Below, in pieces: positions 1 to 6,208 of a stretch of DNA of 6,846 bases (the stretch's first letter is position 1; the number at the start of each line of letters is the position of its first letter). The notes beneath the pieces were generated by a model that saw only the letters and a list, made by a program, of their open reading frames with translations, made no database searches and was not told the origin of the DNA. A program made the position numbers and the translations under genes. Origin of the DNA: Methanosarcinales archaeon. Lineage in GTDB: Archaea > Halobacteriota > Syntropharchaeia > Alkanophagales > Methanospirareceae. Where the stretch lies: NCBI GenBank assembly GCA_030665925.1, contig DAOUYX010000084.1:1-6846 (forward strand), written 5' to 3'.

Positions 1-1
1 T

Positions 2-877
2 TATGAAATATTAAACGAGCCGAACATTGGGCAGGGTACCCAGCAATATGTAGAATTAAATGACTATATAAATTTGGTTAAAAGGGTTGTTCCGGTTATT
101 AGAAAAGAGGATCCTAATGCAAAGGTAGTTATTGGAGCTACTGCTGCTTTTCGTGAGGAAAACACTAGAGAATATTTATTTGATATTTTGAAATCAGATG
201 TAATGCCATTGGTTGATGGGATTTCTTTTCATCCAATGTATGGTGAGACCTCACCTCAGTATGAAAAAGAATATTACGATAATTATCCTTCTTTGATGCA
301 AGAGATAAAAGATACAGCTTCTGCTCATGGTTTTAAGGGAGAGTTTATAGCTGACGAGCTTAATTATCGTACTCAACGGAATCCAAATATTTATGAACCT
401 TGGACATATAGTGAGATTGTGGCGGCAAAGTACTATGCGAGGGGGACTATTATCAATTTAGGTTTAGGCCTTACTGTTGGGTTGTGCGAAATGGAGCCCG
501 GTAATTATGATTTGCCAAAAATGAGACTAGTTCAAAACCTATCCACAGTTATGGCAGGAGCAAAACCAATAGATTTGCCAATAGAAATAGAAAGCGAAGC
601 AACAAACATCAGGAGTTATACTTTTTCGTTGTCAAACGGCGATAAGCTGATTGCCTTATGGACAGATGGCGTGGTGGTGGACGAGGATCCCGGCGTGAAG
701 GCCAATCTAACCTTCCACGGCTTTACCACTCAGAATGTGACGGGCATTGATGTCCTAAAAGGCTTTCAACAACCCATAATAACAAGCAGTGAAAACGGAA
801 ACTTAACTATCCAAAATCTAATCGTTAGAGATTACCCTATGATACTTCGCATCGCCAAACTAGCACACGGTAGCTGA
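2..877 (+). CDS. Clan-A-like glycoside hydrolase, C-terminal part (5' end outside window)
   Basis: The reading frame is open from base 2, so this is the last 291 residues of a longer protein; the TTG at 74 is an internal codon, not the start. Residues 4-7 read LNEP, the strand-4 acid/base motif of clan GH-A TIM-barrel glycosidases (Glu6 in the visible part). A second motif, ADEL at about 117-120, offers Glu119 as candidate nucleophile, and an SFHPMY stretch near 75-80 is typical of a barrel strand. From about residue 190 the sequence becomes beta-rich (LSNGDKLIALW onward), as in the C-terminal beta-sandwich of GH39-like enzymes. It probably cleaves a glycosidic bond in a polysaccharide or glycan, perhaps outside the cell, but the signal peptide region is not visible and the substrate cannot be told. 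Base composition is much more AT-rich than the neighbours (about 34% GC by hand count over 121-300), suggesting acquisition by transfer. It is convergent with trm5. The family number is a guess; hydrolase identity is fairly secure. Confidence 0.72.
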   Translation, partial: YEILNEPNIGQGTQQYVELNDYINLVKRVVPVIRKEDPNAKVVIGATAAFREENTREYLFDILKSDVMPLVDGISFHPMYGETSPQYEKEYYDNYPSLMQEIKDTASAHGFKGEFIADELNYRTQRNPNIYEPWTYSEIVAAKYYARGTIINLGLGLTVGLCEMEPGNYDLPKMRLVQNLSTVMAGAKPIDLPIEIESEATNIRSYTFSLSNGDKLIALWTDGVVVDEDPGVKANLTFHGFTTQNVTGIDVLKGFQQPIITSSENGNLTIQNLIVRDYPMILRIAKLAHGS

Positions 878-953
878 TCATGGGAAATACCCAACAAACC
901 GCCAAGGATGCACCAGATTTCAATCAGGTGTGGCGTGGCTGTGGCTATTCCTC
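878..953. other. Convergent intergenic spacer
   Basis: This is the gap between the stop codons of the glycoside hydrolase and of trm5. It holds a weak 4-bp stem (TGGG and CCCA around a 5-base loop, 881-893) and a GTGGC-rich stretch near 928-945, with no T-tract typical of an archaeal terminator. I see no convincing RNA gene or regulatory element. Confidence 0.4.
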
Positions 954-2030
954 TTATTTTCTAACCTTAACATCAATCCCAATTATATACGCATAGGGAG
1001 CATAAGCTTTAACTTTCCGCGCTTCCAGTATTTCTACTGATCGCGACTCTCCATCCAATTCTTGTACTTTCGCAATCAATTTCTCTTTCGCTTGCGTTAT
1101 TGCTCGTTCAAGCGCATCATGCTTCTCCTCTCCTTCTTCAGGGTAAGCGAATTCCAGATCATAGAAATGAAGCATCCCACCGTGAGGGTTGAGTATGCTC
1201 AGCGCCTCGCCGAGGAACAGATACGCGCTCTTCGGCAGGTTCATAATTATCCTGTCTGCCGTGTCCCTAAACTTCTCGTAAATTTCTCTTATATCACCTT
1301 CTATCGCGTCTATGTTCCTTACACCATTCAGTTTCATATTTTCACGGAGATACAATATCGCATCGGGATTGATGTCAATTGCCGTCACGTGACTTTGCGG
1401 TGCTCGTTTCGCGATTTGTATGGAGAAGGGACCGACACCTGCGAACATGTCTATTATCTCCTCCTCTCTGCTACTCGCAGTCTGCAATGCTACTCTATTT
1501 CGTTCACCCGCCAACCGGGGATTAAAATAAACCTTCTCCAGGTCAAGCTTGAACCGGCACGCGTTCTCGGTGTGCATTGTCTCCGTACGGTGTTCACCGG
1601 CTATTATTCCCAACCTTCGTGTGCGAAACACGCCTTCTACCGCCGAAATCCGTTTTGCTACCACTTTAATATTTTTATGACAATTCATCAGTGCGTGCGC
1701 TACGATCTGTTCTTTTTGCTCGGCAATCGTTTCAGTAAGCACCGCAATGTCCCCGATTACTTCATACGAGGGTTTTAATCCAACAATATCCTCTATGCTC
1801 TTTCTCCGTTCTAAAATCGTAAAATCTCGTGTTGTTAAATCAGCAGCGCCTATTTCTCTTATCTCTGCATCGGTTAACGTTCGTATAAGCGGTAAGTAAA
1901 TGAACGTTTCATCTGAGGTTATTTTAGCGTCAGTTCTCAGCAGTTTTCGCTCTTTTAACGCTTGCCTGATTGCTTCGCCTCGCCTCTTCGCCGCTTTCAC
2001 ACACGGCAAACGTTCTGTTTCTGTTTTCAT
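954..2030 (-). CDS. trm5: tRNA (guanine37-N1)-methyltransferase, archaeal Trm5 type
   Basis: This enzyme transfers a methyl group from SAM to N1 of G37, next to the tRNA anticodon, preventing +1 frameshifting; it acts in the cytoplasm. At 358 residues it has the usual length. The N-terminal 50 residues (LPCVKAAK... KITSDETFIYLPL) match the small D1 domain of archaeal Trm5b, which contacts the tRNA elbow. The middle carries the family block KVYFNPRLAGER (about 166-177). The Rossmann domain shows SAM motif I DMFAGVGPF (194-202), an acidic residue at the end of strand 2 (AIDIN, 217-221), a GD at 245-246, and the catalytic MNLP motif with Asn264-Leu-Pro266, which in Trm5 replaces the NPP(Y/F) of N6/N4 methylases. 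The start is ATG, preceded by AAGGGGAGTC; this purine run ends only 2 bases before the ATG, so it is a poor Shine-Dalgarno site. A TATA-like CTTATAAA lies about 50 bases upstream. Subtype 5b rather than 5a/Taw22 is judged from the intact D1 domain. Confidence 0.93.
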   Translation of the reverse strand: MKTETERLPCVKAAKRRGEAIRQALKERKLLRTDAKITSDETFIYLPLIRTLTDAEIREIGAADLTTRDFTILERRKSIEDIVGLKPSYEVIGDIAVLTETIAEQKEQIVAHALMNCHKNIKVVAKRISAVEGVFRTRRLGIIAGEHRTETMHTENACRFKLDLEKVYFNPRLAGERNRVALQTASSREEEIIDMFAGVGPFSIQIAKRAPQSHVTAIDINPDAILYLRENMKLNGVRNIDAIEGDIREIYEKFRDTADRIIMNLPKSAYLFLGEALSILNPHGGMLHFYDLEFAYPEEGEEKHDALERAITQAKEKLIAKVQELDGESRSVEILEARKVKAYAPYAYIIGIDVKVRK

Positions 2031-2075
2031 GACTCCCCTTATGTTACTCTATGCTCTTGCTGTACAAAAATTACA

Positions 2076-2083
2076 TTTATAAG
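2076..2083 (-). promoter_or_regulatory. Putative TATA box for trm5
   Basis: Read on the minus strand this is CTTATAAA, a good archaeal box A. Its centre lies about 50 bases before the trm5 ATG, so transcription would begin near 2053 and give a leader of about 23 bases. Read on the plus strand it is TTTATAAG, but it sits only about 20 bases before the ATG of the divergent methyltransferase. That is too close for an initiation site upstream of that ATG, so it probably serves trm5 alone. Confidence 0.45.
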
Positions 2084-2099
2084 GTAAGGAACGGCTAAC

Positions 2100-2657
2100 A
2101 TGAAAGAGAATTCAGAGGGCTTGATAGAACGAGCGGAAATTTTGACGCGCTGGGACGTGCGGAATAAGCATGTGCTTGATATCGGAGCCGGACCGCTGGC
2201 GATTATTGCAGCCAGAGATTTCAACTGTGTCGTCACGAATATAGACATTTCCGAGGATGCGTTAATTACGGCTAAGAGGGATGCAGAAAAGGAAGGGCTT
2301 GTCGGGCGAATCACATTTGAGCACGGCGATGCAACCGCGCTATCGTATCCCGACAGGAGTTTTGATGTGGTCATCAGCTATGGCGTTTTGCATCACGTTG
2401 CACTTAGCAGAAGGATGAAGTTTCTTCAAGAGGTATGTAGAGTAGCAAAGGAGATGGTTATTGTAGTTGAATTGAATGCGTACGGCTTCAGAAAAATCCA
2501 CGAGTTTGACGATTTCACGGCGGTTGACCTCAACTGGTTGGAACGAGCATTAAAAGCTTTTTGGGACGTAGATACCTACATAGGGACGTTAATGAATGTG
2601 TACACACTTTCTTTCTACAAGAAAGAACCTGTACTAAGAAAGGGTAGAACTCTTTAG
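2100..2657 (+). CDS. Small class I SAM-dependent methyltransferase, substrate unknown
   Basis: A 185-residue protein made almost only of a Methyltransf_11-type Rossmann core. SAM-binding motif I is VLDIGAGPL (25-33). An acidic residue closes strand 2 (NIDIS, Asp49), GDA follows at 76-78 to hold the adenine, and the strand-4 motif is SYGVLHHV (93-100). The C-terminal 60 residues have no recognisable substrate domain. The start is the only ATG after an in-frame TAA at 2085; AAGGA at 2086-2090 with 9 bases of spacing is a plausible ribosome site. It is transcribed away from trm5 and towards the kinase gene, so it is probably a single-gene unit. The substrate could be a small metabolite, lipid, tRNA or protein; nothing in the sequence decides this. 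Fold and cofactor are secure, function is not. Confidence 0.85.
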   Translation: MKENSEGLIERAEILTRWDVRNKHVLDIGAGPLAIIAARDFNCVVTNIDISEDALITAKRDAEKEGLVGRITFEHGDATALSYPDRSFDVVISYGVLHHVALSRRMKFLQEVCRVAKEMVIVVELNAYGFRKIHEFDDFTAVDLNWLERALKAFWDVDTYIGTLMNVYTLSFYKKEPVLRKGRTL

Positions 2658-2723
2658 GCGATGCTCCCCACGTAAAACGGCTTTTTGGTAAATCGTTCGG
2701 CTGAGAATTGATAAAGGGGTGGC
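2658..2723. other. Convergent spacer between methyltransferase and kinase genes
   Basis: The 66 bases between two convergent stop codons include a short T-tract (TTTTT at 2682-2686). It could end plus-strand transcription of the methyltransferase gene, as archaeal terminators are often simple T-runs. No other feature is visible. Confidence 0.3.
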
Positions 2724-3617
2724 TTATAAAGGAAGCGAATGAGGCAACCCCTTCCGAGCACCGTATTCACGTATGCAGAACGAAGCGACCATATTGCCGA
2801 TTTTACCACTTTCACGTATGCTCTTCTCGTGTAGCAACCCGTACAGGAATCCTGCGACGAATGCATCCCCGGCTCCGGTCGTATCCACCACATCCGTCGG
2901 ATATGCGGCGATTATATGCGCTGCACCAGTACTATCGGTAACATAACAGCCACGCTCGCCCAGAGTCACGCAGACAATCCGAGCACCGCGGTTTAAAAGA
3001 ATGTCAGCGCCTTTTTCATAACGCTCTCCTTTTACCAATGATTTCAACTCATCAAGGCTGAGAAAGACCACTTCGCTTCGCTCTATCACCCCCCCCAAAT
3101 CTCCAAGCTCGTATTTGAAACAGAGCATCCCCGGACTAAAACTGAGCTTTGACTTAACGCTCTTCGCCAATTCGCGTTGCATCTCCAACTGCTCTTCGTT
3201 TACAAATGAACTCGTATGCAGAAATTGCGCATCGTTTACAAATTCTTTATCTATATCATCCATGCAGAGCTTCTCATTCACGCCTGGATAGATGTACAGC
3301 GCCCGTTCGCCGTGCGCATCCACGAAACCTATCGCAGCACCCGTGTAACTGTCTTCTTTTCGTATCCGCGTCTCCACTCCTTCCTTTCTGAAATTATCTA
3401 GAATCAGTTCACCCTCTTCGTCGGTGCCCACCACTCCCACGAAGCCAACCTCAGCGCCCAATCGTGATAACGCAACGATCGTATTCGCCGCAGATCCGCC
3501 CGGCACTTTCTTTACCTCTAATATTCCTACCTCCTCCCCGCCTCGTGCTATTCGCTCCACGGCATACAACACATCGTAATTCAAGGCGCCCAAGCCTACC
3601 ACATCCTTTTTACACAT
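2724..3617 (-). CDS. PfkB-family (ribokinase-like) sugar or nucleoside kinase
   Basis: The enzyme phosphorylates a sugar, sugar phosphate or nucleoside hydroxyl using ATP (or ADP). PfkB signature 1 is PGGSAANTIVALSRLG (residues 39-54 of the 297-residue form), and signature 2 is DTTGAGDAFVAGF, in which Asp251 is the catalytic base and GAGD forms the anion hole. The substrate-side region GLGALNYDVLY at the N terminus and the TGAAIGFVDAHGER stretch are typical of archaeal ribokinase-like proteins. Length is normal. The frame continues upstream to a TTG at 3644 (306 residues). I chose the ATG at 3617 because MCKKDVVGLGAL begins right at the first beta strand, as in the family, and no Shine-Dalgarno site precedes the TTG. 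An eight-G run on the coding strand (3089-3096) is read through in frame. The gene is divergent from the OB-fold gene and has no metabolic neighbour that reveals its substrate. Ribokinase, nucleoside kinase or another sugar kinase all remain possible. Confidence 0.88.
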   Translation of the reverse strand: MCKKDVVGLGALNYDVLYAVERIARGGEEVGILEVKKVPGGSAANTIVALSRLGAEVGFVGVVGTDEEGELILDNFRKEGVETRIRKEDSYTGAAIGFVDAHGERALYIYPGVNEKLCMDDIDKEFVNDAQFLHTSSFVNEEQLEMQRELAKSVKSKLSFSPGMLCFKYELGDLGGVIERSEVVFLSLDELKSLVKGERYEKGADILLNRGARIVCVTLGERGCYVTDSTGAAHIIAAYPTDVVDTTGAGDAFVAGFLYGLLHEKSIRESGKIGNMVASFCIREYGARKGLPHSLPL

Positions 3618-3690
3618 TTTTATCGCACGCTCTTCCTGTTCCAAGGAGGGAACAATCCTTTTGCGTTTCTATTAGAAAAGTTAGTCCACG

Positions 3691-3702
3691 CTTTTTAAAA
3701 AG
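3691..3702. promoter_or_regulatory. Symmetric TATA-like element in a divergent promoter region
   Basis: CTTTTTAAAAAG is a perfect 12-base palindrome in the spacer between the kinase (minus) and OB-fold (plus) genes. Its centre is about 42 bases before the plus-strand GTG at 3739, predicting initiation near 3722 and a leader of about 17 bases. On the minus strand initiation would fall near 3671, about 54 bases before the kinase ATG. It could act as a TATA box in both directions, or be bound by a dimeric regulator. Confidence 0.4.
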
Positions 3703-3738
3703 TATTTTCTTCGTATACCTCATTTTACTAAACGTGGC

Positions 3739-4434
3739 GTGGCGATGCAGCGAGAATACGAAAAGCACGGGTTCTTCAGTTTTTCGAGCAGTAGAAACCG
3801 AGAACTGTGTTGCGTGAAGTACGGGGAAATCGAAATAAGCACGATATGTAGGATATTAGACGTATCAAGAGTGGAGATACGTACAAAGGAAGGTGATAAA
3901 AAATTTGTTCTTCGTGGGATCATTGCGGACGATACCGCCAAATTACCTTTTGTCTCGTGGGCAGAGCGAGAAGAATTCGTAAAGGATACGGTAGTGCAGA
4001 TAGAGAATGCGTCCGCGAAGAGGTGGAAGGGCCTACCTACGTTGTATATCGGGAGAGACACGAAAGTTCGCATCGTCGGGGATGATATTGCCTTTCCACG
4101 TTACGCCGAGTTGATAAAGCCCAAAAAGAGAACTATAGGGGAAATAGTCAGATGCGGAGGTGCATTTGATGTAATCGTGGAAGGGAATATCGTATCTATC
4201 GTAGAGAAGCCAGACGGAAGGACGCTGGTATTAGATGACGGTACGGGTGCGGTATTTCTGAAGTTAAGAGACGAAGAAAAGGAAGAGCGTATTTATTTCG
4301 GAATGCCGGTTAAGGCAAGAGGAAATGTGGCGTACTCGGGAAACGGCTATGTGTTGATAGCGGAGGAAATTAAAATAAGCGGTGAAGCGTTTATAATAAA
4401 TGAGATGAAGGACTTTTTGTGTAAATATACGTGA
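3739..4434 (+). CDS. Double OB-fold, RPA-like single-stranded nucleic-acid-binding protein
   Basis: The 231-residue protein appears to hold two OB folds. The first spans about 30-112: STICRILDVSRVEIRTK starts the barrel and DDTAKLPFVSWAE (64-76) matches the turn and strand of RPA OB folds, ending near TLYIGRDTKVRIV. The second spans about 130-215: FDVIVEGNIVSIVEKPDGR, then the DDGTGAVFLKL turn, ending in GNGYVLIAEEI. Such proteins bind single-stranded DNA in replication and repair, or sometimes RNA. It is shorter than most archaeal RPA chains, and no zinc finger is seen, so it may be an accessory subunit or paralogue. The start is uncertain: GTG at 3739 (used here), ATG at 3745, or GTG at 3814, which would begin MKYGEIEIS just before the first OB fold. 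No clear Shine-Dalgarno site precedes any of them; the TATA-like palindrome at 3691-3702 fits the 3739/3745 starts. The N-terminal 25 residues resemble no domain I know. Confidence 0.72.
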   Translation: MAMQREYEKHGFFSFSSSRNRELCCVKYGEIEISTICRILDVSRVEIRTKEGDKKFVLRGIIADDTAKLPFVSWAEREEFVKDTVVQIENASAKRWKGLPTLYIGRDTKVRIVGDDIAFPRYAELIKPKKRTIGEIVRCGGAFDVIVEGNIVSIVEKPDGRTLVLDDGTGAVFLKLRDEEKEERIYFGMPVKARGNVAYSGNGYVLIAEEIKISGEAFIINEMKDFLCKYT

Positions 4435-4442
4435 TTTAGCAG

Positions 4443-4450
4443 TTTTTATT
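4443..4450 (+). promoter_or_regulatory. T-rich element: possible thiolase TATA box and/or terminator of the OB-fold gene
   Basis: TTTTTATT lies 9 bases after the OB-fold stop codon and about 41 bases before the thiolase ATG. As a TATA box it would place the transcript start near 4472, just before the AGGAGG site. As a T-run it could also end the upstream transcript. Either reading separates the OB-fold gene from the acyl-CoA genes; neither is proven. Confidence 0.35.
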
Positions 4451-4473
4451 AACTAAAAAAGATGAGGAGAAAT

Positions 4474-4479
4474 AGGAGG
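4474..4479 (+). promoter_or_regulatory. Ribosome binding site of the thiolase gene
   Basis: AGGAGG with 8 bases to the ATG at 4488 is a consensus Shine-Dalgarno site and settles the thiolase start. It is the strongest such site in the window, suggesting good expression of this gene. Confidence 0.8.
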
Positions 4480-4487
4480 GGATACGA

Positions 4488-5681
4488 ATGAGAGATGTGG
4501 CGATAATAGGAATTGGGCATACGAAGTTTGGGCGAGCTTCGAAGACCTCACTTGAGTTATTTTCTGAGGCGGCACTGCAAGCAGTTGACGACGCAGGTGT
4601 GGGCTTGAAGGACATAGAAGCGTTATTCCAGGGTGCCGCGCTTCCGGGTTTTGAGGAGGGGCAGGTGATGCCCGCGGGGTTCTCGGCTGCGGAACTCAAC
4701 CTGGATCCTATACCTGCAACGCGGTTTGAAGGTGCCTGCGCATCAGCATCCATTGCGATACGAGACGCTGCACTGTGGGTCGGTACGGGTGAATACGATA
4801 TAGTGCTCGCAGGCGGCGTGGAAAAAGCCTTGATGATGGGGACGTCATTTGCAACGCGGACATTCGCCATGAGTTGCCATGCGCCAACAGAAGGTCCCGC
4901 GGGACTTACGTTTCCCGGTGTATTCGCCATGGCTGCGAGGTGCTATGCAAAAAATTATGACCTGCCACTGGACACACTGAGAGAGAAAATGGCGCGTGTT
5001 TCGGTAAAGAATCACAGGCATGGCGCTTTAAATCCCTTAGCGCAATTTTATAAGAAGCTTAGCGATTTGAAAGTAGAGGATGTCGTCAATTCACGAATGG
5101 TCGCCGATCCGTTGACGCTTCTGGACTGCTGTCCGTTTTCTGATGGTGCTTCAGCTCTGGTGCTCTGTCCGGCAGAGGAAGCACGAAAGTATACTGATGA
5201 GCCGGTTTACGTATTGGGAACAGGGCAAGGTTCAGGCGGGCCGTTATCAAAGATGGAAGACTTAACAAAGCCAGTTTCACGGATAAGCTCTGCAAAAACA
5301 GCATTCAAGCATGCAAAACTCAGCCCCAAAGATATTGATGTGGTAGAAGCTCACGATTGTTTTACGATCGCGGAATTGATCGCACTGGAGTGTATGGGTT
5401 TCTTTGATTGGGGTGAGGCGGCAGAGGCAACCGCAGAGGGGCAAACGGATTTGGGTGGAAAGATACCGGTAAATATGTCCGGAGGGTTGATTGGTAAGGG
5501 GCATCCAATAGGTGCAACGGGGGCATCGCAGGTTTACTGGATCGTTAAGCAGATGCGGGGCGAAGCACCGAAAGGCAATCAAATTGACCCCGTCCCGGAG
5601 TATGGAATGACCGACACACTCGGCGGAGACTTCGGGACCTTATGTCACATTATTCTTGGTAGGTCAAAGAGGAAGGAATAA
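4488..5681 (+). CDS. Thiolase (acetyl-CoA acyltransferase), archaeal/SCP2-like type that pairs with DUF35
   Basis: Thiolases cleave 3-oxoacyl-CoA with CoA to give acetyl-CoA, or run in reverse to condense two acyl-CoAs. The 397-residue length is normal. The nucleophile is Cys84 in EGACASAS. HDCFT (289-293) stands where classical thiolases have NEAF, which places the protein with SCP2/SCPx-type and archaeal thiolases. The GGLIGKGHPIGATG block (332-345) carries the active-site His339. The C-terminal CxG of biosynthetic thiolases is missing; GGDFGTLCH (379-387) is there instead, and in SCP2-type enzymes the HDCF cysteine (Cys291 here) is thought to take over as base. The gene ends in tandem TAA stops, 29 bases before the DUF35 start, so the two are almost surely co-transcribed and probably form a complex. 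In many archaea this pair sits with HMG-CoA synthase for mevalonate synthesis; here the upstream gene is an OB-fold protein and the downstream partner a 3-hydroxyacyl-CoA dehydrogenase. This favours acyl-CoA degradation or chain extension. Substrate chain length is unknown. Confidence 0.92.
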   Translation: MRDVAIIGIGHTKFGRASKTSLELFSEAALQAVDDAGVGLKDIEALFQGAALPGFEEGQVMPAGFSAAELNLDPIPATRFEGACASASIAIRDAALWVGTGEYDIVLAGGVEKALMMGTSFATRTFAMSCHAPTEGPAGLTFPGVFAMAARCYAKNYDLPLDTLREKMARVSVKNHRHGALNPLAQFYKKLSDLKVEDVVNSRMVADPLTLLDCCPFSDGASALVLCPAEEARKYTDEPVYVLGTGQGSGGPLSKMEDLTKPVSRISSAKTAFKHAKLSPKDIDVVEAHDCFTIAELIALECMGFFDWGEAAEATAEGQTDLGGKIPVNMSGGLIGKGHPIGATGASQVYWIVKQMRGEAPKGNQIDPVPEYGMTDTLGGDFGTLCHIILGRSKRKE

Positions 5682-5691
5682 TAAATTTATA

Positions 5692-5699
5692 GGGGGTGA
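5692..5699 (+). promoter_or_regulatory. Ribosome binding site of the DUF35 gene
   Basis: GGGGGTGA closely matches the anti-Shine-Dalgarno complement. It overlaps the upstream GTG candidate at 5696 and lies 1 base from an out-of-frame ATG at 5701, but 11 bases from the in-frame ATG at 5711. It therefore favours 5711 as the start. Confidence 0.6.
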
Positions 5700-5710
5700 A
5701 ATGGTTACGT

Positions 5711-6175
5711 ATGGTAAAAATGGCTGGAAGGGCGCAAGAAGAGATAGAAAAAGAGTTAGCGAAGGAATACACGGTTTTAACCTATGCGGACTATGAGGCT
5801 GGCATAAAGGAGGGGAAATTGTTAGGGCTGCAGTGTGCCTCATGTGACAAAATAACGTGCCATCCAATGCCAGTATGCCAGTGGTGTGGTAGCAGAACTC
5901 TGGAGCGAACGGAATTGAGTGGCGAAGGCGAGTTGGAGACGTTTACGGTCATTCGTGTACCATCAGAGGGATTTGAAGATGATACTCCGTATATTCCGTG
6001 TCTGGTGAAGACGAAAGAGGGGCCGAGTGTTGTCGGGCGGCTCGATTACGATACTGAGCGTGCCACGCAAGACCTACTTGGTAAGCGGGTGAAAATGGGC
6101 GGTGCGTACACGTACAAAGGCGATAAGTTCTCCGGCGGACCTCGTACATGCCCGGTATTTGGCGTTATCGAATGA
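5711..6175 (+). CDS. DUF35 zinc-ribbon/OB-fold protein, thiolase partner
   Basis: A 154-residue protein with the two-part DUF35 layout. An N-terminal helix is followed by a rubredoxin-like zinc ribbon with CASC (Cys42, Cys45) and CQWC (Cys56, Cys59). An OB fold runs from about residue 68 (GEGELETFTVIRVPSEGF) to the end, closing with PVFGVIE. In the archaeal thiolase/HMG-CoA synthase complex, the DUF35 protein holds the enzymes together and helps form a shared CoA-binding site; in bacterial steroid degradation, DUF35 proteins activate SCPx-like aldolases. By analogy this one should bind the thiolase encoded just upstream. All four zinc ligands are present. The open frame extends to a GTG at 5696, but that codon lies inside the ribosome site, so ATG 5711 (or 5720) is preferred. 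The dehydrogenase gene follows after 33 bases, consistent with one transcript. Confidence 0.88.
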   Translation: MVKMAGRAQEEIEKELAKEYTVLTYADYEAGIKEGKLLGLQCASCDKITCHPMPVCQWCGSRTLERTELSGEGELETFTVIRVPSEGFEDDTPYIPCLVKTKEGPSVVGRLDYDTERATQDLLGKRVKMGGAYTYKGDKFSGGPRTCPVFGVIE

Positions 6176-6208
6176 AGTGAATGGACGAACGAAAAGAAGA
6201 AAGAGACC

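Noticed and set aside
74..877. Hydrolase starting at the TTG at 74
   Set aside because: The frame is open to the window edge and the upstream 24 residues include the diagnostic LNEP motif, so the gene simply continues beyond the left edge.
881..893. Small hairpin as a terminator after the hydrolase
   Set aside because: The stem is only 4 bp and no T-tract follows it.
926..945. GTGGC-rich run resembling a short tandem repeat
   Set aside because: The units are imperfect and only about five bases long; chance is a sufficient explanation.
880..996. A 38-codon plus-strand frame after the hydrolase
   Set aside because: It has no ribosome site, runs into the 3' end of trm5 on the other strand, and its sequence resembles no known small protein.
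1062..1778. Long plus-strand frame (238 codons) antisense to trm5
   Set aside because: It lies wholly inside trm5, whose motifs are clear, and its translation is Cys/Tyr/Arg-rich without domain signals.
3464..3817. Plus-strand frame antisense to the kinase 5' end
   Set aside because: Low-complexity Pro/Leu/Arg-rich translation overlapping two well-supported genes.
4436..4930. Minus-strand frame antisense to the thiolase 5' end
   Set aside because: Ser/Ala/Pro-rich shadow of the thiolase reading frame with no recognisable motif.
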